A DNA stretch of 64,000 bases from Dromiciops gliroides (taxonomy: Eukaryota > Chordata > Mammalia > Microbiotheria > Microbiotheriidae). Numbering within the stretch: the first letter of the stretch is position 1; each line of letters opens with the position of its first letter. The DNA lies in assembly GCF_019393635.1 (NCBI RefSeq), contig NC_057863.1, forward strand, positions 572,950,284 to 573,014,283, in the 5' to 3' direction. Under the pieces are notes generated by a model. That model had not been told where the DNA came from. It did no database searches and worked only from the letters and a program-made list of their open reading frames with translations. Of the stretch, positions 44,906 to 55,485 are shown one piece after another. A program made the position numbers and the translations under genes.

Positions 44906-45479
44906 TAAAAGTTGTGTTCTGTGCTTTGTCATGTCATCACTCAAATCCTTAGACTATATTCATTTGCATGAAGTGCATCATTATTGCTGGGGCCTAGCGA
45001 TGTTTCAGTTATGATAAGTGCCCAGTGCTGAATATCTGAAAATAAGATTGAGGTCCCCAAGAGAAATAGGCAATAAAAATGATTACAGGGAATGAGACCC
45101 AGTGAGGAGGTGATTAAAAAAAATAAAATTTAAAAAGCTCTCTTCAAATACTCGTTTCACCTGAACTATATCCCAGGGTATTGACAAAATTTATGGATGT
45201 GGATGTTGCTTACCTGTGATCTTCAAAATGTTGTGGAAAACAAAAGGAGCATTGCGAGATTGGAGACAAGCAGACGCTCTCTGAATTTTCAAAAAGAAGC
45301 CAGATTCATCCAACTTCCACATGGGATATCAGGGAAGCTCAATGGAAGTGGCATTGGAGCAGGACATTGGGAGCTGGACATCAAAGCAGAGACTGATGAG
45401 TGCACCCTGAATCACTCACCAAAACCATCATTGGTGTACTTGATGTCAATAGCTGACAAAATGCTAAAACGGATTTAAG
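44906..45479. other. Unassigned; possible LINE 5' extension
   Basis: A plus-strand frame at 45197-45478 precedes the CR1/L3 fossil directly and could be its upstream ORF2 sequence, but no motif confirms this. Confidence 0.35.
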
Positions 45480-46145
45480 AGGATGATTTGTGAGCACTTG
45501 AAAAGGGAAGTGGCAATCACTACAAGGCAGGAGATGATCAAGAATTGGTCATGGTTACCCTCATTTACTTTTTTTTTTTTTTGAGTGTTACTAGATTGAT
45601 AGATTAGGTAGGTGCTATAGATAGAATATGCCTGTATTTTCAGCAAGGCAATTAACAAAGGTTCTCATGATATTGTTACAGACAAGGTGGAGAGATGTGG
45701 ATAAGAACTTAGTAAAGTTAGAGGATTTAAAATTGGTTGAAAGACCAGGCCATCAAAGAATAGTGAATTATATATGAAGGGAGATGTCTAGTGGAGTGCT
45801 ATAGGATTCTATTGTTGGTTCTCTTTTGTTTAACATTCTCATTATTAGATTAGAGGAAGACATAGAATATATACTTATAAAAATCAGTACAAAAATAAAA
45901 TAAAATAAAATTTTTTAAAAATAAAATAAAATAAAAAAATAAAAATCACTACACCAAATGCCAGAATTAGGATCCAAAAACATCTCAACAGACTGAGGAA
46001 GTGGAACAAATGCCATAAGATTATATTTGATAGAAATAAATGTAAAGCACTAAACTTGCGTTCAAAAATTCGACTGCCAGGTATAGGCTTTAATGATCAA
46101 AGCTCAACAATTGTCCAAGAGAAGATAACTTAGTCACATATAGAC
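45480..46145 (+). mobile_element. CR1/L3-type LINE fossil
   Basis: CTGTATTTTCAGCAAGGCAA (the FSKAFD region), GACAAGGTGGAGAGATGTGG, TCTAGTGGAGTGCTATAGGA (SGVPQG region) and AATAAATGTAAAGCACTAAA follow the RT order of the clade. A-rich expansion at 45895-45950. Confidence 0.7.
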
Positions 46146-46526
46146 AATAGGGAGCAAGTTAAGGTTTTAAAGCAAGAGAATTAAATGATAAGATCCATGC
46201 TTTTGGAGGGTAGAGAGCAGATATGCAAAAGATATCATCAAAATAGAATCAACGAAACTAGGCAGCTTCCTTGATATGGTGGGGTGGGTGGGAAGGAAAA
46301 GTCAAAGGATTGTGAACCTGGGTGCCTGGGCAGATGATGGTGACTTGAACAGAACAAGGAAGCATGGAGAAAGGGTAGTCTATTGGGGGAACAATGCTGA
46401 GTTCATTTTGGAACTCGTCAAGTTGTATGTTCTAATTTGACATCCAGATAGACATGTTAGGCAACCAGCTGTAACTGAAGTACTGGATCCTAAGGGAAGG
46501 ATAGAATAGGATACAGGATGTAATAG
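46146..46526. other. Unassigned sequence
   Basis: Nothing recognised. Confidence 0.4.
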
Positions 46527-47065
46527 TGTAAGGGGCTAAAATTCTAGCTAGTCTGTCTAAAATAGCTAATGAGTGGTCGCCAATAAATTATAAACTTTAG
46601 CAAGAGTTAGACTTTTTTTGTTTGTTTGGTTGTTTTTTTTTGTTTTTAGTGAGGCAATTGGGATTAAGTGACTTGCCCAGGGTCACACAGCTAGTAATTG
46701 TTAAGTGTCTGAGGCTGAATTTGAACTCAGGTCCTCCTGACTCCAGGGCCGGTGCTCTATCCACTGCGCCACCTAGCTGCCCCAAGAGTTAGACTTTTAA
46801 ACATTTATTAAGAAGAATAAGAATTTGGTGAAGAGAGAGAAAGAGGCCTAGATGCCTACATCTATCTACCTCAGGGAACGTGCACTTTAGAGTCCTCACA
46901 AAAGAGAGTGAGAGAACCAGCCTCGCCCCCTCTTCCTCCCACAAGCAAATGTCACTTCCTGACACCAAAGGAAAGCCGCATTGGCTTGCCCTCAGACGCC
47001 TTCTCCTCATGGCGGAGCTTTCCTACAGTAAGTCTCCAGCAGGTGGCATCATTCCAATCATTACA
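46527..47065 (-). mobile_element. Solo LTR, family C, split by a SINE
   Basis: On the + strand TGTAAGGGGC to CAATCATTACA. The 4-bp target ATAG is exact on both sides (46523-46526, 47066-47069), as for class-I (ERV1, gammaretrovirus-like) elements. AATAAA complement at 46804-46809. About 370 bp without the SINE. No internal genes. Confidence 0.78.
46611..46783 (-). mobile_element. WSINE-like SINE inside LTR C
   Basis: AAGAGTTAGACTTTT duplicated exactly. AGTAATTGTTAAGTG variant. Confidence 0.93.
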
Positions 47066-47099
47066 ATAGGAAGGTGTAGAATTAGATTTGTAATAATTT

Positions 47100-47760
47100 T
47101 TTATGTTGGATAATGTTCTTTTTGATTTACTTTTTTCTCTAGTATTCGTTTTTTAATTGGGGCTTTATGTCAGGGCTAGTTTCTGCCCCTTGCTGTTTTT
47201 TGCAGGAAGGTTGGCCTTGTTTGGGTTCACTCTGCGTCCCTTTGGTTCTTGTGCTAGCTTCCACCTTCCAGGTTCAGAATCTTTAAGGTTCAGAATGCTA
47301 TGTTTTCAGGATCCTCTCCAACATCTCAGGATAGAATTTTAGGGATCCCAGAGTGCCTGGGCCTGGGTTGTCCTTGTCTGAGCTCTGTAATACCAGGCTG
47401 GTCCATTTGGCACCATGCTAGTTGCAGTCTGCTATTGATCCCAGGGGCTTCCAAGGTCCTGCTTCTGGGATTTCTCACCAGCCTGGGGCTTTCTGACCAA
47501 CTTGGGGCTTTTTCAGGGAACCCCTCTCCTCTTGCTGCTTCCAGACACCTAGTGTAACAAGTTTACTGGTGTTGCCCTTGCGGGGTAGGAGAAAAAGGTG
47601 ATAGTGACTGACTTTTGGTGCAGCTTTGGGGTAGAAGACATTATTATGGTTTCTTATTGGATTTCACAATCATTATTCAATCGGATGTGAATTTCAGTGT
47701 TTTGGTGGAGAAGCTGGGTGGCCTTCCTCTTGTTCAAGCAGCCATCTTGTCAGGAAGTCA
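47100..47760 (-). mobile_element. L1 5' UTR-like fragment
   Basis: Read in reverse: an AGATGGCTGCTTGAACAAG start, a CAGCCTGGTATTACAG region, AACCCAGGCCCAGGCACTC with CTGGGATCC, then an A-rich transition near 47110-47150. This matches the GC-rich 5' UTR of marsupial L1. ORF1 is missing. Confidence 0.5.
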
Positions 47761-48769
47761 ACTGGACATACTCTTACTTACTGGGCCCAATGAGATAGTC
47801 CCTACACCTCAACTTCCTGGCCCCAACCATGGAGAAGCAGTGGTATAATTTCTCAGTCTGTGGGGCAGAAGCTGTGAAGAGATGAACCATGTGGCCAAGT
47901 AGTGAGAATACTTGAAATAGTTTCCTGGATAAAAGAGGAGGAAGGAATCTCCTGGAAAATACCCATGATGTGGAGAAGGAAAAACCTATGCTTTCCCTTC
48001 TGCACTACCCTTGAGTCATTCTCACATACTCTTTCCTATTAAAGCAAGCAACTATAGCTTTAATTGACAGGTGAAGTTTAAAAAAAAAAAAGTCCTGAGA
48101 GACATAAAGGGAAAAAACCCCTCTTTTCCCCTACACTGTCTCCTCTCCCCTGCTTCCATATGTCTGTTAACACTGGGTTTGGGAATAAGTAATAAGTGCC
48201 AATTTGTGAAACCTGGTGACTGATGACTTGAATAGTAATTTGCATTGTGACTCATTGAATTCACCTGATGCCACACTTCCCCAAATAGTAAACTCATTAT
48301 TGGAGATTATTCATCATTTCTCCCTCTCACTGCTCTTTCCATTTGTGAGACTTTGACGTCCATGTTAGTTAATAAATAGAGAGCCTCTCCGTCTCCACTA
48401 CCTGATCACATCAATTAGGTTAGCAGATCTTGGGAACATCAATATCTGATGCAGCTCGTCCCAAGTGTCAATATAATCAGCATTGTTCAGGGTTTCTACA
48501 TCCTTATGGAGTGCAACCATCAACCAATCACACTAATTGGGCAAGTTACTTGTATTATTAACTTACATTATTATTATTTGCAGGCATGCATCTATCACTC
48601 AAATTTGCTGGGATGGTTTCTCATAAGAACATTCCAAGGAAAAGGTGTATTGTGAATATTTGACTAAATAATCAAATCTAACCAGAGTCTCGGGCTCTGC
48701 TTAGTCTGTGATTCCTAGCAGCTCAACTAGTTGCTTTGTGTCCTTTGGATAACTGGTATAAGCAGAAGG
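47761..48769. other. Unassigned sequence
   Basis: No repeat or coding region recognised. Confidence 0.4.
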
Positions 48770-48840
48770 GGTGTGTGTGTGTGTGGGGGGGGGTGTGTGT
48801 GTGTGTGTGTGGGTGTGTGTGTGGGTGTGTGTGTGTGTGG

Positions 48841-48885
<45 letters not shown>

Positions 48886-48926
48886 TGTGTGTGTGTGGGT
48901 GTGTGTGTGTGTGTGTGTGTTGGGGG
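48770..48926 (+). repeat. GT-rich minisatellite with GGG interruptions
   Basis: Runs of GT broken by GGG at intervals of 8-30 bp. Frames across it are Cys/Val/Gly or His/Thr/Pro repeats and are not genes. Confidence 0.97.
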
Positions 48927-49084
48927 AAGGGAGAAGGTGACTGCCCCCCCAAAAGAGAAGCCCACCTGAGTGGTGCCAGCGTTTCTAGCTTTGGCTCTGA
49001 TGTGATCAAGCACAGCTATAGAAATGAATTTGTTTTTTCTTCTACTGGGGCAACTCATTGGCCAGAATAAGGCTCTATTGTCCT

Positions 49085-49945
49085 ACCAAGGAGATCAATT
49101 GTATTAACTGAGTTTACCAATGACTTGTATAAAGAGATAAATGGCAGGCTCCTCAAATTTGGAAATAACAGAAAAATGGGAGAATTCACTAATAAGTTGA
49201 ATGACAGAACTGAGATTTCCCCAAATTTGAAAACTATGAGCCAGGGCAGCTAGGTGGCGCAGTGGATAGAGCACCGGCCCTGGAATCAGGAGGACCTGAG
49301 GTCAAATCCGACCTCAGACACTTGACACTTAGTAGCTGTGTGACCTTGGACAAGTCACTTAACCCCAATTGCCTCACCCCCCCCCAAAAAAAAAAGGAAA
49401 AAAAAGAAAACTATGAGCCAAATCTAACAGGGTAAAAATTTAACAGAGATCAATCAATCAACAAGGAAGAGTCTAAATATGTGCCAGTTGATGTGCTAAG
49501 TGTAGGAGATACAAGTACAAAGAATGGAACAATCCCCATTTGAGTCCTGTAATTGGGTTCAGTTGCACAAGTAGGAAGGGAAAGGTATGGCCTGATGACA
49601 GTTCATGTGGAAAGCCCTGGGGATTTTGGTGAATTGCAAATTCAGTAGACATCAGTGGTGTGGCACAGCAAGCAGTGTCAGCATGGAGAAGGCCATGCTC
49701 CTGGTATGTTCTGCCCAGGTCAGGCTAGATTGGAAGTTCGCTGCTTAGTGCTGGGAGCCATGGGTCAGGAAGAACTTTGGCAAGCTGAAGGGTCTCTAGA
49801 GGAGAGCAAACAGAATGGTGAGAGGACTGGAAATCATCCCAAAGGAGAATAAGATGAAGGAACTGAAGAAGTTAAGCAAGGAAAGGACTTAAGGAGAACA
49901 CATAGTTGCCTTCTATGATGATTTAAAAGGTTTGAGAGACATAGT
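49085..49945 (+). mobile_element. CR1/L3-type LINE fossil, interrupted
   Basis: TTTACCAATGACTTGTATAA and CAGGCTCCTCAAATTTGGAA (LIKFAD region) at the left. GGGGATTTTGGTGAATTGCAA and AGGACTGGAAATCATCC with GGAACTGAAGAAGTTAAGC at the right. A SINE (49243-49406) and an ancient repeat (49445-49560) lie between. Confidence 0.65.
49243..49406 (+). mobile_element. WSINE-like SINE
   Basis: GAAAACTATGAGCCA on both sides. C-run then A-run tail. Confidence 0.93.
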
Positions 49946-49979
49946 TTCTGAATAATTTAATCAATTTATAAATAAGGCC

Positions 49980-50214
49980 AGGGCAGCTAGGTGGTGCAGT
50001 GGATAAAGTAACAGCCCTGGATTCAGGAGGACCTGAGTTCAAATCCAGCCTCAGACACTTGACACTTACTAGCTGTGTGACCCTGGGCAAGTCACTTAAG
50101 CGTCATTGCCCCGCCAAAATAAATAAATGAATGAATGAATAATAAATAAATAAATGATGAATGAATGAATGAATTGATAGATAAATAAATGAATGAATGA
50201 ATGAATAAATAAAT
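49980..50214 (+). mobile_element. WSINE-like SINE with long AAAT/GAAT tail
   Basis: The tail (50117-50214) is a tetranucleotide AAAT/GAAT array. AATAAGGCCAG on both sides. Confidence 0.92.
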
Positions 50215-50420
50215 AAGGCCAGCAGGTCATTTGGCCATCTCTCTTAGACCAAAGACAATCATGGCAGGGCTCACAGTTTATATAGTCTTCAAAGAATAGG
50301 TGTTCAATGAGGGGCTGAGACATCATGTTGCCCTTGGACAGAGAAATGATCTCTATACCAAGACTACCCCCAGCCTTGGGCTATCTAGACAAAATGATGT
50401 TCTCTACCCAAGCTACAGTA

Positions 50421-50876
50421 TGTGATGTTTAAAATCTAAATTGTGGTTGCCTTAAATTAGAAGCTTTAGTACCAGTCCTTGGGCATTAAACATTTATTAA
50501 AGCATACAGATATTCCCATGGAATTCAGAAAGTTAAGAAAAAAAGCCTATTTAGCCTAGAGTTCCAGCCTGGCCTGGTTCTTCCTCAAGTCCTCTGCCAC
50601 AAGCCTGCTTCAATCACAAACTCTCTAGCAAGCTGATTGTGGAAGCTTTTTATAGGTCTGGAAGGGGGGGGGGGGGGTCCTTACACACTGCTTCAAACTG
50701 ATTGGTTGGCATCATCCAAATCCATTGGTTCTGAAGGTGTTCTCAAGGTGTGATTACAATCCAGTTAACTTCAAGTAGGCTAATCAGCAGTTAATCACTC
50801 TCACTTGATTCAATCAGTCTAGATTAATCTCCAGGTGGGTGTTTGAGTATCTGCTAAATCTCATTATTTCATCACA
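50421..50876 (-). mobile_element. Solo LTR, family D
   Basis: 456 bp with perfect 7-bp inverted ends TGTGATG/CATCACA. The exact 4-bp target AGTA is on both sides (50417-50420, 50877-50880). In reverse it has a TATA box (CTATAAAAAG complement near 50648-50657) preceded by a 15-base C-run (50664-50678), and AATAAA (complement 50493-50498). Looks well preserved. No internal genes. The 4-bp target suggests class I. Confidence 0.87.
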
Positions 50877-50880
50877 AGTA

Positions 50881-51167
50881 GAACACAATAGGCTTCCCCA
50901 CTTTAAATTTCTTGTAAGGTTGGGTGGGATCTGACCAAGCTTGAAGAGAATTCATTCAATTTCATCACCAATAATTTCCTTCAAGAGACAACTTAAAATC
51001 AGGACTTTGGAAGAAGAGGAGAGCTCTGAATCTCCCCAAGATATTGGTTATTAATAATAATTTTTCTCACTTCAAATGTTGAAAATATTTTCATGGAGGA
51101 GGGATTAGACTTATTTGGTTGCAGGGGGGAGAACCATAAGGCAAAGCCTTTTTTGATTAAAGTTATC
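50881..51167. other. Unassigned sequence
   Basis: Nothing recognised. Confidence 0.4.
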
Positions 51168-51408
51168 TAAAAATAATAATGTTTATATAGTGCTTTAAGG
51201 TTTGCAAAGCATTCTACATATGTTATCTTATTTAATCTTTGGCAGTCCTGCGAGGTATGTGCTACTTTTACCCCATGATACTGATAAGGAAAAAGATGCT
51301 GAGAGAGATTGAGTGATTTATGCAGGTCACTCAGCTAATAAAAGTCTGAGGCAGGATTTGAACTCTGGTCTTCCTAATCCCAAATAGTTCTACTAAGTCA
51401 TCTACTTG
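51168..51408 (-). mobile_element. MIR/THER1-type CORE-SINE
   Basis: AATGTTTATATAGTGCTTTA, GGTTTGCAAAGCATTCTAC, then a degraded tRNA-like end. Confidence 0.78.
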
Positions 51409-52442
51409 CTGTAACAGAATGAACTGGCTTAAGAGAGTGAGGTCCCCACTACTACAAGTCTGCAAACAGTATCTAGAGTCATTTTACAGGGATAGTGTAG
51501 AGACTATATCTGCTCAGGTATAGGTTGGTCCAGTTGACGTCTATGGTCCCTTCCAACTTTGAAATTCTATGAATGAGGAAGAAAGTCACATAGTCAGAGG
51601 TTTGAGTAGAGAGAAGATTAGAAATGGCTTTTTGTGGGCATTTGTGATGAAGAGTCAATTTGGGATAAATAAAGAGCTTTGTGGACGTGGAGTTATATAG
51701 CATGTTGAGTGGACTCAGCACCATTTCTTGCCCATTTTCCCCCCCAACATTATTTGGGGGAATTGTGGTATAGGAGTAGATAAAGTTCGAGGTAGAAGGT
51801 ATTCAAGATTTGGAGTTCGCAGAGTTGAAAGATAAAAGGTCAGGAGGGTAATGGAATTCAAGGGTGGAGTAGAGTACTGCATTGAAATGCCTGATTATTG
51901 GTTGAAGACTGGATGAGGAGGAAAGTGAGACCAGAGCTGGAGTACAGAGGGTGCAATATCCCAATTCCATGCAAATTAGGTTAGTTTTTTCCTTCAAAGG
52001 CATTGAAACCATACTTGAGACTTGATTTATGTGGGGATGTTGACATTGTTTCTTGGTCACCCAAATACAAAATAGCTCCGGGGTCTCTCTGATCCACCAT
52101 CATAAGCATGGAGAGCTTTGCTGAGGAGAATTAACCTAGGACATCAGCAGGTCAATACATATCTTCATTGAATAGCCTTCTGTCATGACTAAGTAATTCT
52201 CCTTTTGTTAACTTTTGCATGACCTATGAGTGTCTCATATCATTCCAATATTAAATATCAACTACCAGGAAACTAGTCTGAGTCAGCCTTGGCACAGAAC
52301 ATCAAATGATGGACAGTCAGAATAATGAAAGTCATAATAAAGGAGAATGCCAAGTTTGGCAGGAACAGGGGAAATGAAGGAGTGAGAGTATAGGAAATTA
52401 TGATCAAAGTAGAGGATTTCAGAATTTTAAGAGAGTGGAAGA
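51409..52442. other. Unassigned sequence
   Basis: Several short open frames without motifs. No repeat recognised. Confidence 0.4.
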
Positions 52443-52620
52443 GGGCAGCTAGGCAGCATGGGGCAGTTAGGTGGAGCAGTGGATAGAGTACCAGCCCTGG
52501 ATTCAGGAGGACCTGAATTCAAATCCAGCCTCAGACACTTGACTCTTACTAGCTGTGTGACCCTGGGCAAGTCACTCAACCCCAATTGCCTCACCAAAAA
52601 AAAAAAAAAAGTTTAAAAAA
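52443..52620 (+). mobile_element. WSINE-like SINE with duplicated head
   Basis: GGCAGCTAGGCAGCATG precedes a second head GGGGCAGTTAGGTGG, so the first ~18 bp are doubled. AAGAGAGTGGAAG/AAAAAGAATGGAAG flank it. Confidence 0.9.
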
Positions 52621-52684
52621 AGAATGGAAGTAGAGTAGCAGCTATATATTGTTGGTTTTGTATATATTTGTTTACATGTTGTAT

Positions 52685-52805
52685 TCTCCGTTGGAGTGTA
52701 AGCTTCTTAAGGACAAGGACTGTCTTTTGACTCTTTTTGTATTTCTGGAGTTTAGAGCCATGCTAGGTACCTACTAAGTGCTTAGCAGATATTTATTGAT
52801 TGATT
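52685..52805 (+). repeat. L2 3' end
   Basis: TGGAGTGTAAGCTTCTTAAG, CTGTCTTTTGACTC and AGATATTTATTGATTGATT. Confidence 0.8.
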
Positions 52806-53156
52806 TATTGATTGCCCCTAAGGTCCCCCTCCTACTCAATACTTTAGAATCTGCCTAGCAACAACAATCAGATATAAGGGCAGAAAACCTAGAGATCTGG
52901 GCTCTCCATTGGGGTGCACAAATGACCATGTGCCCATGCCACTGCCTGTGCTGTCCACAGGATTGTAGGGCTGGCATGCTGTGAACCTGTGTGCATGTAA
53001 GTAATAAAATAGCTGATGTGTGATCCACTGAGCATTTGAGCATCTTTCTCAGTACCTCTTTCATGATCTCTTAGTATGCTGAAAAAGAGATTCTCAGTCA
53101 GGTTAGGGTTGGTACTACTGAGGTACCCTCCAACTTTGAAATTCTGTAACTGATTC
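52806..53156. other. Unassigned sequence
   Basis: Nothing recognised. Confidence 0.4.
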
Positions 53157-53314
53157 TTTTTTTCTTTCTTTTCTTTTCTTTTGAGGCAATTGGGGTTAAG
53201 TGACTTGCCCAGGGTCACACAGCCAGTAATTGTTAAGTGTCTGAGGTTGGATTTGAACTCAGGTCCTCCTGAATCCAGGGCTGGTGCTCTATCCACTGCG
53301 CCACCTAGCTGCCC
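53157..53314 (-). mobile_element. WSINE-like SINE
   Basis: TAACTGATTCTTT on both sides. Tail of CTTTT units. AGTAATTGTTAAGTG variant. Confidence 0.93.
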
Positions 53315-53514
53315 TATAACTGATTCTTTAGAGAGGCAGAAGGTCATTATAATAACAATATTTGCAAATTTGGGGGGTCAGTCCTGATTTCAAATTTTTT
53401 ATCCCATTGTCCTGATAAATCTTCAAAATGTCCCAAATTTTATAAAAATGTAGCCCCTTCTTCAAGCTTTCAGAGAATAATGAAATAGGTTCCTAGGGGG
53501 AAAGGACCGATTAT

Positions 53515-53600
53515 CTCTAAATTATCTCTTACATATCTTGTTTTTACATAGTTGCTTGCATGTTGTCTCACCCACTTAATAAATGCTAGTTGACCAACTG
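53515..53600 (+). repeat. L2 3' end fragment
   Basis: TTGTTTTTACATAGTTGCTTG, then CATGTTGTCTCACCC and CTTAATAAATGCTAG. Confidence 0.7.
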
Positions 53601-54720
53601 ACCAATCTATCAAGGATGCTTGAGGTTTGAGACATTAAAGGATAAGATAATTTGGCCATATGAAGTTTTTGGACATAGAGAGATGGGTGAAGAGAGAGCA
53701 GAGACTGTTTCAGTGAGAGTAGATATCTACCACAGGAAGACAGAGCACCAGCACCAGGAGTTGTGGTGGACTTATCTCCCATTGGCTTTGTTCAAGCAGC
53801 TGAAGGTGTCTCCTCTTTTCCCCCTTTCCCTCTACTCCTCCTGAAATGGAGATAGTTTCCCTTAGGCCTTTCTATTCCCTTTACATGGATCTTTCACTGT
53901 GCAATGTTTTGGGTTGTTTTTTTTTCCTTAAATTTGATTTGTTAGATAAGGAGTCTTTTCTCCATTGTTTTGCTGAGTGTGATTGTAAAAGCTAAAAGGA
54001 GTGAGGCTCTAAGGGAGCTTTTTAATATTTCACAGACTCTATAAATTAGGAACCTGTTTCTAGCTTGGTGGTCAGGGACAACATCTAGGGACATATTTTA
54101 TGAGCCATTTATCCTCTTTGTTTCCTAGCTAAACTCTCAAGTACAGAATTTATACAGAAGCTAGGGTTTCCTGTCTGGGCTCGGTATTTCATTTGTTATT
54201 GGGTGTAATCCCTGGGTATGACTTCCTGCCAGGAGAGCCCTGAGGCTAGGTGTTTCCTCTTTCTCTCCAAGTCTCTAGAGTGAGTAGTGAAGGGAAAGGG
54301 ACTAAGGGGAAGGGATTAGAGAAGAAGGTCCTACCTGGATCAACCCAGGAGACAGAGAGACAGGTGTACAAGAGGTTTTTCACTCTGTTTCTTTCTGGTT
54401 GGGAGGGGCAAACAATCAGGAGGACTCAGACAGTTGAACTTCAAAAGAACACTTAGAAACTGCATGCACTCTTTTAGAAGGCAATAACCTAGGTTGTGTC
54501 AGGGAACATTGAGGCCTGTTTGGCTGAAATAAAAAATTTATGAGAAGGAACAATGTCAAATCAGCTTAGAAAGATAGGTAGGAGCCAGATTGTAAAAAGG
54601 AAAAAAAAAGGAGAGAGAAATAAAGAGAGAGAAAGAAGGAAAAAAAGAAAAATGGCTTTAAATGCCAAACAGAGGGACCCATTAATATTCCATTTGTTAA
54701 GTAACAGGGAGCATCACTAT
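53601..54720. other. Unassigned, with a short purine-rich patch
   Basis: 54598-54652 is rich in A and GA. Short open frames (53620-53844, 54250-54456) carry no recognised motif. Confidence 0.4.
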
Positions 54721-54867
54721 ATTTTTTTTTTGCGGGGCAATGGGGGGTTAAGTGACCTGCCTAGGGTCACACAGCTAGTAAGTGTCAAGTGTCTGAGGCC
54801 AGATTTGAACTCAGGTCCTCCTGAATCCAGGGCTGGTGCTTTATCCACTGCACCACCTAGCTGCCCT
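54721..54867 (-). mobile_element. WSINE-like SINE
   Basis: GGAGCATCACTATAT/GGAGCATCACTGTTA flank it. CATTGCCCCGC subtype. Confidence 0.92.
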
Positions 54868-55180
54868 GGAGCATCACTGTTAAAAGGCTCAGGGTTACCA
54901 AATGTGGAGAATCACAGGCTGAGGAAATGTCCCACAAAAATGTGGAAATCTTAGCCAAATTATGAAGTGAGCCTATAGTTATAAGCAGAGCACGTATGCG
55001 TGTGGTGTGTGAGGTATGTGGATGGTAAAATATGGTGGGGACAGTGATTGGCCATAACATTTCTAGGCCTGGAAGTCAGGCACACTGTGCCACTACTGCT
55101 ATAAAAGTACATGCAATTGTGGTAGTAAGGTGAAGCTAATAGACTAGATGCCCATTTTTATTTTAAAATATATAGTCTCA
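54868..55180. other. Unassigned sequence
   Basis: Nothing recognised. Confidence 0.4.
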
Positions 55181-55326
55181 GGGGGCAGCTAGATAATGCA
55201 GTGGATAGAGCACCAACCCTGGATTCAGGAGGACCTGAGTTCAAATTCGGCCTCAGACACTTGACACTTACTAGCTGTGTGACCCTGGGCAAGTCACTTA
55301 ACCCCAATTGCCCCCCGAAAAGAAAA
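55181..55326 (+). mobile_element. WSINE-like SINE, first of a pair
   Basis: CCCCAATTGCC subtype. AATATATAGTCTCA precedes it. Confidence 0.92.
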
Positions 55327-55343
55327 ATATATATATGGTCACG

Positions 55344-55485
55344 GGGGGCAGCTAGATGGTACAATGGATAGGGCACCAGCCCTGGATTCAGGAGGACCTG
55401 AGTTCAAATTCAGTCTCAGACACTTGACTAGCTGTGTGACCCTGGGCAAATCACTTAACCCTCATTGCCCCGCCTCCCCCAAATT
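55344..55485 (+). mobile_element. WSINE-like SINE, second of a pair
   Basis: CCCTCATTGCC subtype with a small internal deletion. AATATATATATGGTCAC precedes it and AAATATATGGTCACA follows. Confidence 0.92.

Noticed and set aside
48701-49070. Cys/Val/Gly and His/Thr frames resembling metal-binding repeats
   Set aside because: Simple GT repeat translation.
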